NCBI GenBank assembly: GCA_947685225.1
Contig: CANTUV010000077.1
Coordinates: forward strand, 818,501-882,500
From: Garcia nutans
Taxonomy: Eukaryota; Streptophyta; Magnoliopsida; Malpighiales; Euphorbiaceae
Length of the DNA: 64,000 bases
Reading direction: 5' to 3'
The position numbers and the translations under genes are program-made. Positions 47,248 through 60,400 of this stretch are shown one piece after another (position 1 is the first letter of the stretch; each line of letters opens with the position of its first letter). The notes beneath the pieces are model-generated. The model was not told the origin of the DNA, searched no databases, and saw only the letters and a list, made by a program, of their open reading frames with translations.

Positions 47248-48034
47248 ATGGTTTCATTAATATTTCACTGTGATTTAGGATTTCTGACCATTTTATGTAT
47301 CTTTAGAATGAGAGTGTTGCTGTTGTTATTGCATCTTTAGGTGTCTCAATATATTTAAGGGCTAGCTATTAAGGTTGGAGAGCAAATTTTTATATTAATT
47401 GAATCATATGCTTCTATTTGTTCTACGTCGGATCACCCACATATGTATTGTTTGTTATGTGGTAGTTTAACACAATACCAATTAAATTGAATGTGGATAT
47501 TGATCTCTATGAACTATAGAAGATTCTTCGGAATCTAATTCTTCCTAATTTTTTCAAAATATTATAATTTGAGAATATTAAGCAAGTGGGATTTTTTTTA
47601 TAATAAGCAAGTGGGATGTTGATTAGAAGTATCTTAGCATTATATATTGGCTAGCTATTTAATATGGCATATTTAGTCTGCTTGAGCAAAAGCCAATAAC
47701 ATGTTTGTACTACTTGAGCAAAAATCAAATAACTTCTCGTGTAATACTCTTATTTATAATATTATCTACTCTCAATCTTAGCATTGAAGGTAGATAATTT
47801 TGGCATTAAAAGTGAAATGTTTGTGAAGAATCAAATTATATAAAGAAACCTGGTAAAGATTATAGCAAGAAAACTTGAGAATCATGAAAAACTTAAAAAA
47901 GGAAAAGTTTTATTCGACCATTTCTATTTGCTGCCACTATTTAACTTCTTTTCCTATGTATATAAATATTTCCATACATTGCACAAATGAAAACAGACCG
48001 CCCCAACAAAAAAATAAAAAAGATTGTAGAAACC
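47248..48034. other. 3' flank of DUF247 gene and promoter of family copy 6
   Basis: No other gene. 47940-47985 is the promoter block shared with copy 5 (TTCCTATGTATATAAATATTTCCATACATTGCA). Confidence 0.55.
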
Positions 48035-48472
48035 ATGTCAAGGTTTACAAGTAGCCATAACTATGATCATGAACAAGATGATGATGATGATCAAGAAGAA
48101 ACCGATTCTTATGAAGAAGATAGTGAAGATGAATTAGAAGATGATTATCAAGCCATGAAGATGAAGATGAACAAAAATCGTGATGCAAATTATATTAACA
48201 AAGATAGTAATAAAGCAGTGGAAATATTCAAGCGTTTGAGTGATGATAAACAAGGGCAGGAGATTGAAATCCTTTCTGATATGGTGAAAGGAATTTACAT
48301 TAACTGGAAACGAATCTGTAATGACTATGATTACAGAGTCAGAATATTTCGAGAACTCTTCACAAGCCTTCCTTCTAATTCTGAAAACCCAGAAGGTTTC
48401 ATTGATACATATCCAGTGAAGAAGAACACTATTAAACATAGAAGAACAACTTTTGATTTGAAATTTCTCTAG
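48035..48472 (+). CDS. Small acidic protein, unrecognised family, copy 6 (intact, sub-family 2)
   Basis: 145 residues from ATG 48035. An in-frame ATG at 47987 exists, but the aligned sequence upstream of copy 5 has no ATG there, while the 48035 ATG matches the start of copy 5, so I chose it. Parts: a very acidic N-terminal half (residues 11-37, DHEQDDDDDQEETDSYEEDSEDELEDD), a Met/Lys stretch (MKMKMNKNRD), a core at about 60-115 (AVEIFKRLSDDKQGQEIEILSDMVKGIYINWKRICNDYDYRVRIFRELFTSLPS) and a tail RRTTFDLKFL. The core and the TFDL tail match sub-family 1 (copy 4), but the acidic tract precedes the core instead of following it. No signal peptide or membrane segment. Function unknown. Confidence 0.72.
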   Translation: MSRFTSSHNYDHEQDDDDDQEETDSYEEDSEDELEDDYQAMKMKMNKNRDANYINKDSNKAVEIFKRLSDDKQGQEIEILSDMVKGIYINWKRICNDYDYRVRIFRELFTSLPSNSENPEGFIDTYPVKKNTIKHRRTTFDLKFL

Positions 48473-48492
48473 ATATGAGAAAATGTTCTGGC

Positions 48493-48531
<39 letters not shown>

Positions 48532-50772
48532 GTTATATAATCAAGTGTGTTATATCCAGTGTCTATGAGTAGGGAAATGAATTAAGTCTATGAGCATGGA
48601 CATAAATTAGATCCATATTAGAATTTTCCTGATGTTTGAGTGCTTCCAGCGCTTTGCTTGATAGAAATTAATAAGGGGTTATGTTAACATCAACCTCTTG
48701 CATAATTAAATATAATAAATTAAATTAAAAAATAAAATCTATAGTTTTTACAGTACAATAAAAATTATTATACTGTAATTAATAGACCTTTGATTTTAAT
48801 TAATTTTCAAAATTGCCCTCATTATAATTAGTATCTCTATTATTTGCAACAACAGTTCTTAGATGTTTTAGTTTTTTGTCATTTCATATTTAAATAAATA
48901 TAATATAATATAATAAATTAAATTAAAAAATAAAATCATAATATAAACTGAACAATAAATTTAAAAATAATTTTTTATACAGATATTTCAACTTAATTTT
49001 TTATTTAAATAGAATTATTTTTGTGTTTGTATAGATATTTTCACTTCATTTGTATGTTTTTATTTATTTATTTGTAATATAAAAATAAAATATACAAATA
49101 ATTTTTTTAATTTATTATACTATTCATATTAGATTTTATTTAATTTTCTTTAGTTTTTAATTTAATTTATTATATTATATATAAAAATATGAAAGGGCAA
49201 AAAAATTAAAACATCAAGGAAGAATATTGTCATCAATTATAGAGATATTATATTGAGAGACAATTGTGTAGATCAATTAAAATTCAAAAACTATTAATTA
49301 GAGTATAATAATCATTTATTGAAAGATGAAAAAAGTAAATGAAGAGGGGCAATTATCATTAACACATGTTAACGAGTGCCAACACGTCAGCAATTAACAT
49401 AACTCATTAATAAATAAAGTTGATTAGTATTTATTTATTATTTTTTAAATTTAATGTTAATTGTATTGGAAATATTTATATAAGTAATGCTAAATCAATC
49501 AATTTGATTCATATTAAACCATACATACTATAGAAATTTTTTTTTTATTTTTTCCTAATTGTATTTTACATCTAAAAAATTAAGGTTAAAATAGTCAATT
49601 TTTTAATATAATTAATACATAAAATAATTTTAATTTGGATCAATTTAAACTATGAAACATTTTTGTATTTATATTCCAAACATGACTTTGAATATAGTAT
49701 GGATACACTAATACTCTCTCGTTTTATTTTATTTTTGCCAGAAAAAATTATTCCTCTAAGATTATCACTTTATATAATAAAAAAATTATTTTTTAATTAC
49801 ATTCTTATTATTAATAAATTAATTAATAAAGTGATAATATAGTAATTTTAATATTAATTAGTTAATAGAAAATATTTTAGATAATATATATATAAGCCTT
49901 CTAAAACAAAGAGCAATTGAATGGTTTCAAATATTTCACTATTAGAATAAAAGCATTGTTGTTAATGTGTCTTTAAGTGTCTTAATATTAAACTTTTTTA
50001 AAATATATTTTTAGGAGTGTCAACTTTAAAATTAATTATTAAGATTTAAGTACTTAATTCTTTCTATTTTTTCAAAAGATGATAACCGGAGAAAAATAAT
50101 TAAGTGTGTTATCAATTGGAAGCCACATATTGGGGAAGGCGGGTTTGAAATTTATATTATATACGCATATATATAAATATTAAAAATTTCAAAAAAAATT
50201 TTGCCTTCTTAAAATTTTAAGTTGTCTCTATTTTTTAGTTTATACAAGAAAAAAAAAATTCTAATAAATTATTTCTTTCTCATGTAACGATACTCATTCA
50301 ATGTGTTGGCGGTGTCCTACTCAAATAGTAGGATCTACCGAATTAATTAATTAAAAAAAGTTGAAAAGGTTAAAAAAATAAAAAGCCTTATTTCGGCTTG
50401 CCAAGGAAACAATGGCAGAAAAACAAGAAAAAGAAAAGGGAGAGAAAAAGAAAGATTAAGTGAGTTTTGAAGAAAATTATTTATCAAGGTTAGATGGTCG
50501 TTTCTTGTTCAATTTTGATAAAATTCTAATATGTTGTTATGCTCATTGAGCTCTACAGTTTGAACGGCATGGATCATTGAAAGGCTTTCAATTTGTGTAT
50601 TTTCTAAATACCCATCTTTGTGAGACCTTTCTAATTTTCTCTTGTATTTATGTTTACCACTTTTTGGATAATGATTTGTTGTGATTATTGTTGATTGTGA
50701 TTTTCTCTAATGGTGCTAGGGATAAACTTGTGTACTCATTAAATTTATTAGTGGAATTTTTTGTTGGACTAG
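48473..50772. other. Intergenic, AT-rich
   Basis: No gene. An (AT)n tract lies at 48497-48528. A short segment near 49900-49925 (CTTCTAAAACAAAGAGCAATTGAATGGTTTC) resembles the end of the DUF247 gene (47222-47255), including the AGCGATTGAATGGTTTC stop region, so a fragment of a DUF247 relative or of its 3' flank is present. Confidence 0.5.
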
Positions 50773-53759
50773 TGTCACACTCCAACTCTTTCAAGCTAAG
50801 GTAGACTTAACATATACTTGGTTAAAATCTTCACCATATCTCAAGAAAACCACAATGTTAAACCGGCTATAAAATCTAATATGGATATTTCAAATTCTCA
50901 CATACAATTAACTAAGAGTGTATTATATCCATATTATCAATACATCATTGATTATTATCTTCCTTATATCATAAATATATCTTTAGCAATAATTATCTAA
51001 ACAATGCATCACCATCTTAATAATATCAAACTCTAAAACTATTAGTTGGTCCAATCTCTTCTATATGCAATGAAATGGGAAGAAAAGAAAGTTTATGCTC
51101 TAATCACCAGAGTATCTAAAAATATTAATTTAAATAGGATTAGTATAAATAGGATTAGTATAACTACTCAATAAGAAAATAATTATACAACAAAAGAGAA
51201 CAAACAAGATTTTTCTCTTTCTCATATACTTACTAATATAAAATCATACAGCTGTGTAAAAAATCATAATGCTATTAATTTAATTCATAATTTTCTTCAT
51301 AAAATAAAATATATATCTTCATACACTCAAAATATACAGTCCATAAATAATATTAGACCTTAAATATAAATAAATATATATTTATTAGCAGTCTAAGGGT
51401 AAAATATGACATCTTGGATACAATGATGATGCTGGTAGCACCAAGAGCAATAATCATAGTCATACACATATACAGAACTGCTCTCAAAAGGCGACAACCT
51501 GATATACGTCTCAAAAGTTATATGTATACCAAGCGATGTTCCAAAGACAGTATTATAAACATAATTCATCAATTTTTTTAACACTCCGTTATACATGTAT
51601 CTCTATTAAAAAATATATAATGACTGCATTCAGAGTATTTTATTCAGTTGTATTAATAAATAATCATTATTTTCATAATTCAAACATCAACATACCATTA
51701 TTTGATCTCATTTTAAATCTATTCATAAATAAAATTTTCTTTTTTCAAATTTTCTTATAAAGAATTTCTTCATAAAACAATTTTAAGAAATTATATATAT
51801 AATTTAATAAAATATCAATATTATATAATTATCCACTTACATTGACTAACAACTATAATCGTCTAGCCAATACGATCACTTCTATAATCTATCACAGCAG
51901 CTGAATCCATTCCTAAGTGATATAAGAATATTCATTAGCTAAGAAATGTCCTAGAATTATTAAGCTACTATGCGATACATGACATGAGAAAGGTGAATAA
52001 AAATAATTCTTATATTCTAACGAAATTTTCGGCGTACATTGGATATTTTCATAAATAATATAATTATTTAATCCCTTTTCATAGAGCATAATATCTTTTA
52101 ATATAATATGAACAAAGTTGGAGATTAATTTGTTCAATGATCCTTTTAAATAAAGACAATATTATTTATTTTAAATTTTCTTATTTTGTCATAATAAATT
52201 TTTATAGTGATAATAAATACAATGCTAATAATAATAATAATAATAATTCTTATATTAATAATATCATTTAATAATTAATTAACTTAATTTAATTAATAAA
52301 TAATCCTAATATTAATAATTTAATGGTAGTAGTAAATATAACTTAAATAATCAATTACTAATTTATTTTCTTCCAATTAATTAACTAATTTCATATAAAT
52401 ATATATATATATATATTTAAATATAATTAATTAATTCTATAAATTGATAATTATTGACTATAATTAAATATTTAAATTATTGATTGATTAATCTAGATCA
52501 ATTAATAAAATAAATAGTTCTAATTAAATAGTTAACTAATAAACAATAATTTTAACTTAATGCATTAAATGATTATTAATTAATTTCAATGTAATACTTA
52601 AAATTTATAATAGTTAACTTAAGTTAATTATTTAATAAAATCATGATCACTATTTATTTATTTATTTATTGTTAAATATAGTTTATTTATCAATTAATTA
52701 ACCAGTTTCCAGAAATTTACATATATATATATAATTCAATAAATCCATAAATAATTATAGTTTAATTCATGAGTTTAGCAATTAATTAATCTTAATTATT
52801 TTGCAACCAACAATTATAACTTAAATATTTCTATTTTAATCAATAAACCCTAAATAAATAAATTTTAAATTTTAATTATCATTAATTATATATATTATTT
52901 ATTATTTTCATCTATTATCATTTTATTTTATTTATCATATATATATATATTTAAATATAATTTATTTTATTTAAACATAATAAAATTTATGATTTGACAA
53001 ATAATATCTACAACTCAACTATAACTTAGGGATTAATTTAATTTAAAGTAATTAGTAAAATTAAATAATCACAATTTAAATAATTAATTAGTTTTAAATT
53101 ATAATTTTAAATATCATATTAATCATTTAATCCAAATCAATTAATAACTAAAAAAATATATCTCAATTCGTAATTTACAATAATTAATCTTAATCAAGTA
53201 TTAAATTATTTTACTAAAATTAATTAATATTAATAATTTTTATATATAATAATTATTATAATAATAGTGATAATAAAAAAATAACAACAATAATTTGCAT
53301 GATGGGTACCAAAGTGAAGATGGAGAGGAGAGGAATTCATTGCCTCCGGAATCGCTTTGAACGGAGGCTGGATGAAGCCGAAAAATATCTCAAAAGTTGA
53401 CGCCCAACAACACCATCAGACGACGCATGCACTGTTGTACGTGGTTGTTTTGGGTCACTATCAACTCGCCTGGAGTCGCGGGAGGATGGGCTATCCATTG
53501 GACTGGGCGATGGCAATAGATGAGCGACAAATGGTGGTAGATCGAAAAAAAAAATCCGATCGATCTCTCTCTCCCCCTCTGTTTCTCTCTCTCCTCTATC
53601 TATTTTCCTTTTCTCAACCACTTTCTCTCTTTTTTCTCTTTTTTCTATATTTTTTTCCTTTATTTGTTTCTCTTTCTTTTTTATTTTCATATTTATTTCT
53701 TTATTATTATTTATTTATTATATATTATTTTATTTATTTATTTAGATTATTACAACTAG
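50768..53759. mobile_element. Giant solo LTR (2,982 bp)
   Basis: TGTCACACTCC at 50773 to ATTATTACA at 53754, between perfect 5-bp target duplications ACTAG (50768-50772 and 53755-53759). Very AT-rich interior; CT-rich tract near 53570-53700. Sequence landmarks (CTCTTCTATATGC, TACAGCTG, ATGTATACCAAGCG-TGT) recur in the copy at 57491. By comparison with that copy, the parent element reads on the minus strand. The open frames at 53337-53767 are inside it and not genes. Confidence 0.8.
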
Positions 53760-56291
53760 GCCCATGATTTTTCTCTTCGCATTGAAGGGTTCCACATTAA
53801 AATTTTGATATTCTTGTGGTTTGTGATTGAAGTTTGCTATTATTATTTTATTGTCCATTTTAAAATTTCACTTGAGGTTAAAATGATATAACTCTAAAAT
53901 TATTTCGGTAAGCTTGTGAGTGATAATTTGTTTATTAAGTTTGTTGTGTCTTTTTTCTGACACAATGAATCAAGAGACGAAAAAATTAAATTAGAATATA
54001 AAGAATGATAATTGAAAAAGAATATAAGTTTAAAATTTCTACTTATAATATTATCTGATAATTTTTGCTTGAGTTATTTATTAAAAGATTATGTTCATAA
54101 TACAATATTTTTTCCTTTTATTTTATTTTTTAACCTTTCATCGGGTAAATTTAAGAATATACACACATATATTAATTTTTTATTAGTTTAATTTTTTTCA
54201 AATAGAAATGATTTATTAATAAATTAGTAATTTATAATATGATGATTGTGTATGAATGATACAATGAGCACTAGCGTAAAAAGAAATAGAGGTAATTAGA
54301 GGTGAAGCTAGATTTCAAGAAAAATATTGTCCTCTTTTCTTGAAGTCATAGCTTCACTCTTGATTAGAAGTATCTTACTATTATTGGCTATTTTAATAAC
54401 AAGATTTTATTTTAACTCTAAATCTTTAATTATCTGTAATTTAAAATGATTTATAAATTTGAGGATCAAATTATTAGTCTATTATATCAATAAATAGTAC
54501 AAATCAAATCTTTAAACAAAATAATAATTAAATATTATGAAAAATTAGAGTTGCGAGAATAACAATATATAAAAGCAAATATGGCATATTTGCTGCTTAA
54601 GCAAAAGTCAAATAACTTCTTCTATAATACTCTTAATCTCTTAAGTATAATATTATCCATTATTGGCAAAAAAAAAAAAAACCCCTCAAATAGGAATAAT
54701 ATTGAAATAATAATGCTACTACTTTATGTATGATGACAAGTAGACCTCGGATTATTCCTCATAGCTCGGGGTTTGAATACCTACAAGACAAAAAGAGAGA
54801 AATGATCGGATTCCGCTGAAAAGATTCTGATGTTTAAATTAGAGCTCGGTTTGTCTGCAAAGCTAAAAGAGTAAAAAATAGAATCCTTTACCAGTATGAA
54901 TTAACCCCCTATTTATACAATATAAAATGGGGGGACCAACTTTGATATGATCAGCGGGAATTACAGCTTTGTTAGTGTCATATGGCGTCTGTGTCAGTTA
55001 TCTATTGTATAGCTCGTTGGACATCTTACCTAGTTAGGTGATTTTATGAGCTCGGTGCCATAGTACTGCCTAAACATGAAAGCTCGGTCGATGCGGCAGA
55101 TGGCACACAACATTACTTGTGGAGTGTGGTACTAGGATTTGGTACTTGGATGGTGGAAAGATCATCTTTTATAGGTGGAGAGCTTATTCCTCGTGGAGTG
55201 TGATATTGAAGTTTGATACCTAGGGGTGGTATAAATATAGAAAATAATTATCCACTCAGTTTAAGAATATTTCTTATATGCAATATAAGAAAATGTCTCC
55301 ATCCAAATCGTATTAGGATTTCAAATCATTATAGTGATATATTCTTTCCACCATGCTTTATCCATTACATTAAACAAGTCACTTTTTTGGCATTTTCATG
55401 GATATTAATGTAATCATTTAAAATTTGTCTTAAAAAAATACTCTCTTTATTTCATTTTAAGAGTCATTTTAGAAATAATTATAATACTAAGATAATCATT
55501 AGTTATTATAAATTTTATAAAAAATTTATAATATTTTACTTAATTACCCATTTTAATTATTCTCTTACTATTAATTACTAACTTTAGAAGTATTTAACAC
55601 TCAAAAATAAATTTAAAACTTTATAGTTAATATCACCTTATATTTATAAAAGTGATAATTGAAGTGAAATAAAAAAAGTTTTTCTTACATGACATTTGAA
55701 TTGGAATTAAGAGAGTAATGGATTAAAATAATTTTTATGTTTTCTTTTTTTCTATATTGTTATAAAATGAGCTGTTTTAATGAGTATCATATTAGCATCT
55801 TTTGAGGTACAATAAATATTCTAATTTTTATTAAAATCCATTTCATTTCTATTAAAATTATTTTTTTCAAAGTGATTAATTAAAATTATATACATTATAA
55901 AATTATTACAATAAATTTTAATAAAAATAAAATATATTTAAATAAAAAATAAAATATTTATTATCATTTAACAGATGCTAATACGGCAAACGCTAACATA
56001 TTTTATATTAAAACTACACACAATAAAAATAAAATATTTATTACCATTTAAGGAGAGTCAATATTATCTCATTTTAGTAATCATTTTACGCAAATTTTTA
56101 AAGAATCCAAAATTATAATTTTTTTCACTTGGCACTAAATCTTATTAGTACTTGTGATAACAAAAAATCTTATTGGTATTTCCAAATTTGAATTTATGAA
56201 ATTTTTTAATGTACAAAAAAAATAATTAATGGTCATGTTCAAAGGTGATCGTATCAATGACAATGAAATGGATAAGTAAGTGGACCAAGAC
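53760..56291. other. Intergenic
   Basis: No gene. 54740-55240 is less AT-rich, with AGCTCGG words and repeated GTGGAGTGTG-TA phrases (GTGGAGTGTGGTACTAGGATTTGGTACTTGG and GTGGAGTGTGATATTGAAGTTTGATACCTAGG); it may be part of another transposon, but no ends were resolved. Confidence 0.45.
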
Positions 56292-56720
56292 TGTCACATT
56301 CAAACTTCGTAAAGATAGGGCGAACTTAACTTGCTATAAATCTCCATTTATAATTTAAATACCCATATCTCTCATAAGCATATAACAATAAATATATAAA
56401 TAATATTTATATCAATGTCTAAAATACATATCACTATTTTAACATCATAAATATTATTCATTATAATAAATTACTAACTCCAAATAAGATCAAGCTGTAA
56501 AAATAGTTTGTTGATCCGACCTCTTCTACTTGTCAATGGATTGAAATAAATAAAAAATTTACTGAATTATTCTCTAATATATTTAAAAATGTTTATATAT
56601 TAAAGGTGAGTCCAAATACTCAGTGAAAAGATAATTATATAGCAAAGGAAAAATAAATAAGTTTTTCTAATATATTTATTATTAAAATTCTATACAGCTT
56701 ATAATCATTTCCATCCCACT
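56292..56720. repeat. Truncated LTR of the giant-LTR family
   Basis: From TGTCACATTC the sequence follows the start of the 57491 copy closely (ACTTAACTTG-TATAAATCTC, TTTCAATGTCTAAAATACATATCACTATTTTAAC-like, GTTGATCCGACCTCTTCTA, AATTCTATACAGCT) and then diverges at about 56720. Confidence 0.7.
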
Positions 56721-57473
56721 TCAAGAATATACACATCACTTTTTATCATATTTGTGTATAAGTAAAATATTTGAAACCAAAAGAAATATTATAAGCCTAG
56801 GCCTCTTTCCACCCATATTTATCAAAATTGATTCCAAACTTAATATCTAGATTTAGCTTAATTAAATCTATATATCCATATAAATTTTATAAATTATATT
56901 CCTAGTTTATCTTTGGCATATAAATCATTGATTTGGATATATTTTAAATATACAAATTATATATTCAAGTATATCTCAAGTAAACAAAATAATTATTTTA
57001 AATGTATGTATATTTCATGTATACAATATGCATTTCTTATTCTTTATGCTTTTTTTTTTCATAATTTATACTATATTTTTTATTCTATTTTATTATTTAT
57101 TTTTTATTAATCTCACACAAATTAATATTCGCATTTCACATATATCAATGCTTAGTTTTATCTAATCACTTCACCATTTTATCCATGCATTCATATCATT
57201 TACAACTATAAACTAGAATTTCTGTCAACTTTTTTTTTTAAATTAATGACGTCAAATTTTTATCTATATATATAATAAATGCATATGCTATGAATGAATG
57301 AATACCCTATGAGGTCGGCCAATATCCTTTAATTAAATGATTCTAATTTCTCATTCATAATTACTACCACAGTCTCTAACACCTTGTTCTCTTGGTGGCA
57401 TCATATTCATAATTAAATACGATAAGATTATCTTATATGAAAGAGTAAAAGTCTACAGAATCTATAACATATG
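56721..57473. other. Residual internal sequence of the giant-LTR element
   Basis: Between the truncated LTR and the primer-binding site. No domain or long frame is seen; most of the interior must be deleted. Confidence 0.4.
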
Positions 57474-57486
57474 CTCTGATACCATT
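57473..57486 (-). other. Primer-binding site of the giant-LTR element
   Basis: Minus strand reads TGGTATCAGAGCATATG, five bases after the LTR end (GTATAACA), a match to initiator tRNA-Met. It fixes the family as a retrotransposon read on the minus strand. Confidence 0.75.
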
Positions 57487-57490
57487 AAAT

Positions 57491-60400
57491 GTTATACCTC
57501 AACTCCTTAAAGCTAGCGTTGACTTAACTTGTTATAAATCTCTATTTATAATTTAAATACTCATATCTTTCATAAACATATAACCATGAATATATATAAA
57601 TAACATTTATTTCAATGTCTAAAATACATATCACTATTTTAACATTATAAATATTATACATTATAATAAAATACTAACTCCAAATATAATCAAGCTGTAA
57701 AACTAGTCTGTTGATCCGACCTCTTCTATATGCCGATGGATTGAAAAGAAAAAGAATTTCTACTAAGCTATTCTCCAACTATATCTGAAAATATTTATAT
57801 ATTAATGGATGAGTCCACCTACTCACTAAGAAGATAATTATATAACAAAGAGTGAACAAAATAAGTTTTTCTCATATATTTATCACTAAAATTCTATACA
57901 GCTGCATAATAATTTTTATCCATCTTAAAAAGCATAATTTTATAATATTATTTCATAAACTTTAACACGTATCTTCATATACTCAAAATATATAGTTCAT
58001 AGATAACATAAAACCTTAAGCGCAAATCAACATATATTTACTAGTAGCTTAAAGGTGAAATATAGCATCTTGGGTGTAATGACGACACATGGTGTTGCGC
58101 TCTACTAAACACTACTAAAAAGAGACTCTCGCAAGTAGATAAAGTTGTTATAGTAATGGTGATCGCTTCAATATTGTCTCACAAGGAAGGTATTTGTTTG
58201 TAATAATTTGATTAAAATAAAAATATTAAAGTTTAAGTGTATATTGCCGGATCGGTAAAAGAAATCTAAGATTAAAAGTAAAATAAATAATGTTTCCACA
58301 AATAAATTGGAACTTTCAAAAGGATACCTAGGATTTACAATTCAATTTAATCAAATGTTTAATTATCAAATTATCCATTAATATAATCTTGTAACCTAAT
58401 TTGTTTCTTGTGATTAATTAGTAATTATCAATTCATTAGTTCTCACATTCATAAATTAACAATAACCAATTATTTTGAATTTACAAATTAAGAAAATCCT
58501 AGAATTTATATTTCTAATTCGTTCTTAGGGTGGTTGAATACATAATTTCAATATCAAAATTTACCTCTCGGTTCTTCATTCAATATCTAGAGATTAATAG
58601 ATCGTCAATCTATTAACCTAACATTCAATCCAATGCAATCAACTTACATAACAAGGTATATTAATGAAAATACTTAAATTAAATCATCTAATAAAATATA
58701 TTATAAATTCTAGGTATGAACAAAAATCTAAAAATGAATCAATTGAACTAATTCAAGAATAGAAAAACCTGGTTTGAAGAAGACTAGAGTTGATCTTCCC
58801 TTGTTCTTCCTCCAACTTTGTTTGAGTTTGATGAAGAATCCTTAAACCTCCTCCAAAAGCTTTGCAAAGCAAATCTTGTGCAGAAAAATGGCTAATGTTT
58901 ATGGTGATATATGGTGAATAATGATAGGTGTTAATGGATGATAACCCTTAGAAATAACCTCTTCCTTTTGCCAAAAACCAAAAACTGCCATGTGTGTCTC
59001 CCTCCATCCAAAGTCCCCCTAAAATGAAGATGATCCATCTTTTTATTCAAAAGCTTGCCTCTCTCTCTTTAATTAAAACCAATTACTTTTCTCATGCCAT
59101 TATCGATTGTCCCCTACTCTTTCAAAAACAAATATTTTAAAAACTCACCATTCCTCTTATTCCACTTCTCCATAATTCTTTGTCTCACTTTATAGCTCAC
59201 TCAGTCGGCTTCATTAATTGAGAGACATGACTGAGTCAGTTTGGTCCTGGTCGTGTTTGTCAATCTTTTCTTGGACATGGCTAAGTCATGTGCATGTGTC
59301 TAGTACTGCTTGTTGTTTGCTCTTATTGTATAGAGTGATACGGCAAGTGACACGCTCAAGTCAGTCTGGTTGTGTCTAACACTGCCTGCCTTGTTTCTTC
59401 TTTTCTTGAGGTGGAGCACGGCTAAGTCAGTGGCCGTGTGGTGTGATACGGCATGTGGCACGACCGTATCTTCTCCATATATCTGCCTCTGCCTATTTGA
59501 CATCATTTTTCTTCCTTATCAAAGACACGGTCAAGCTTCATGCTTGTTCCGGCCGTGTCACAATGACACGGCCAAGTTGGGTGGGTGTGTCACATGCTGT
59601 CAAAATTTTTATTTTCTTTGGTGATGGACACAACCAAGTCACTGATCACAACTTGGCAGTATTCAATGCCCTTTCCTCCAATTTAGCTTTAACAAGTGAA
59701 TTAAAATTCTATTTTGCAAATGTTCATGCTTCAACCTAAAATCATAAAACTTCAAGTAAACTTAAACAAACATTTTAGGAAAAATTAACTAAAAAGTTAA
59801 TAAAATTACCCTAAAACACACACATAATTGATCATAACACATGGCAGCACCAAAATCAGATAATCATGGTATTACGCATATGCAGAGCTGTCTCTAAATG
59901 GCGACCGCCTAATATACACCCCAAAAGCTATATGTATACCAAGCGCTGTCCTAAAAATAGTATCATATCATAATCCGTCAATTCATCTAACACCTCGTTA
60001 TCACATGTGTCTCTATTAGAAAATATATTATAAGTGTCTTCAAAGCATTTATTTCGTTTATCAATAATTAATCATCATATCATAATTTAAACATTAACAT
60101 ACTATTATTTGTTCCATTTTAAATATATAAAAATTATTTTTTTTTCAAATTCATCATAAACAGAATTTCATCATAAAATATTTTTTAGCAAATCATATAT
60201 ATATAATTTAATAAAATATTAATATTATATAATTATCTACTCATCTTGATCTATAACTAAATTTATATAACCAATTGGATCACCTCTATGATTTATCTTA
60301 GTTATTGAGTCCACTCCATGAGTGATATAAGAATAATTATTAACTAAAGAACATCCTAAAATTATCACTATTATGATATGCATAGTATGAGAAACATGTA

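Noticed and set aside
47987..48034. Upstream ATG for family copy 6
   Set aside because: The equivalent sequence before copy 5 has no ATG, while the later ATG is shared.
53337..53767. Charged and Leu/Phe-rich frames on both strands
   Set aside because: They come from a CT-rich tract in the giant solo LTR and have no domain.
59300..59739. Three overlapping frames on both strands with Cys-rich content
   Set aside because: They sit in the GACACGG-rich part of the nested solo LTR; no homology or start context.
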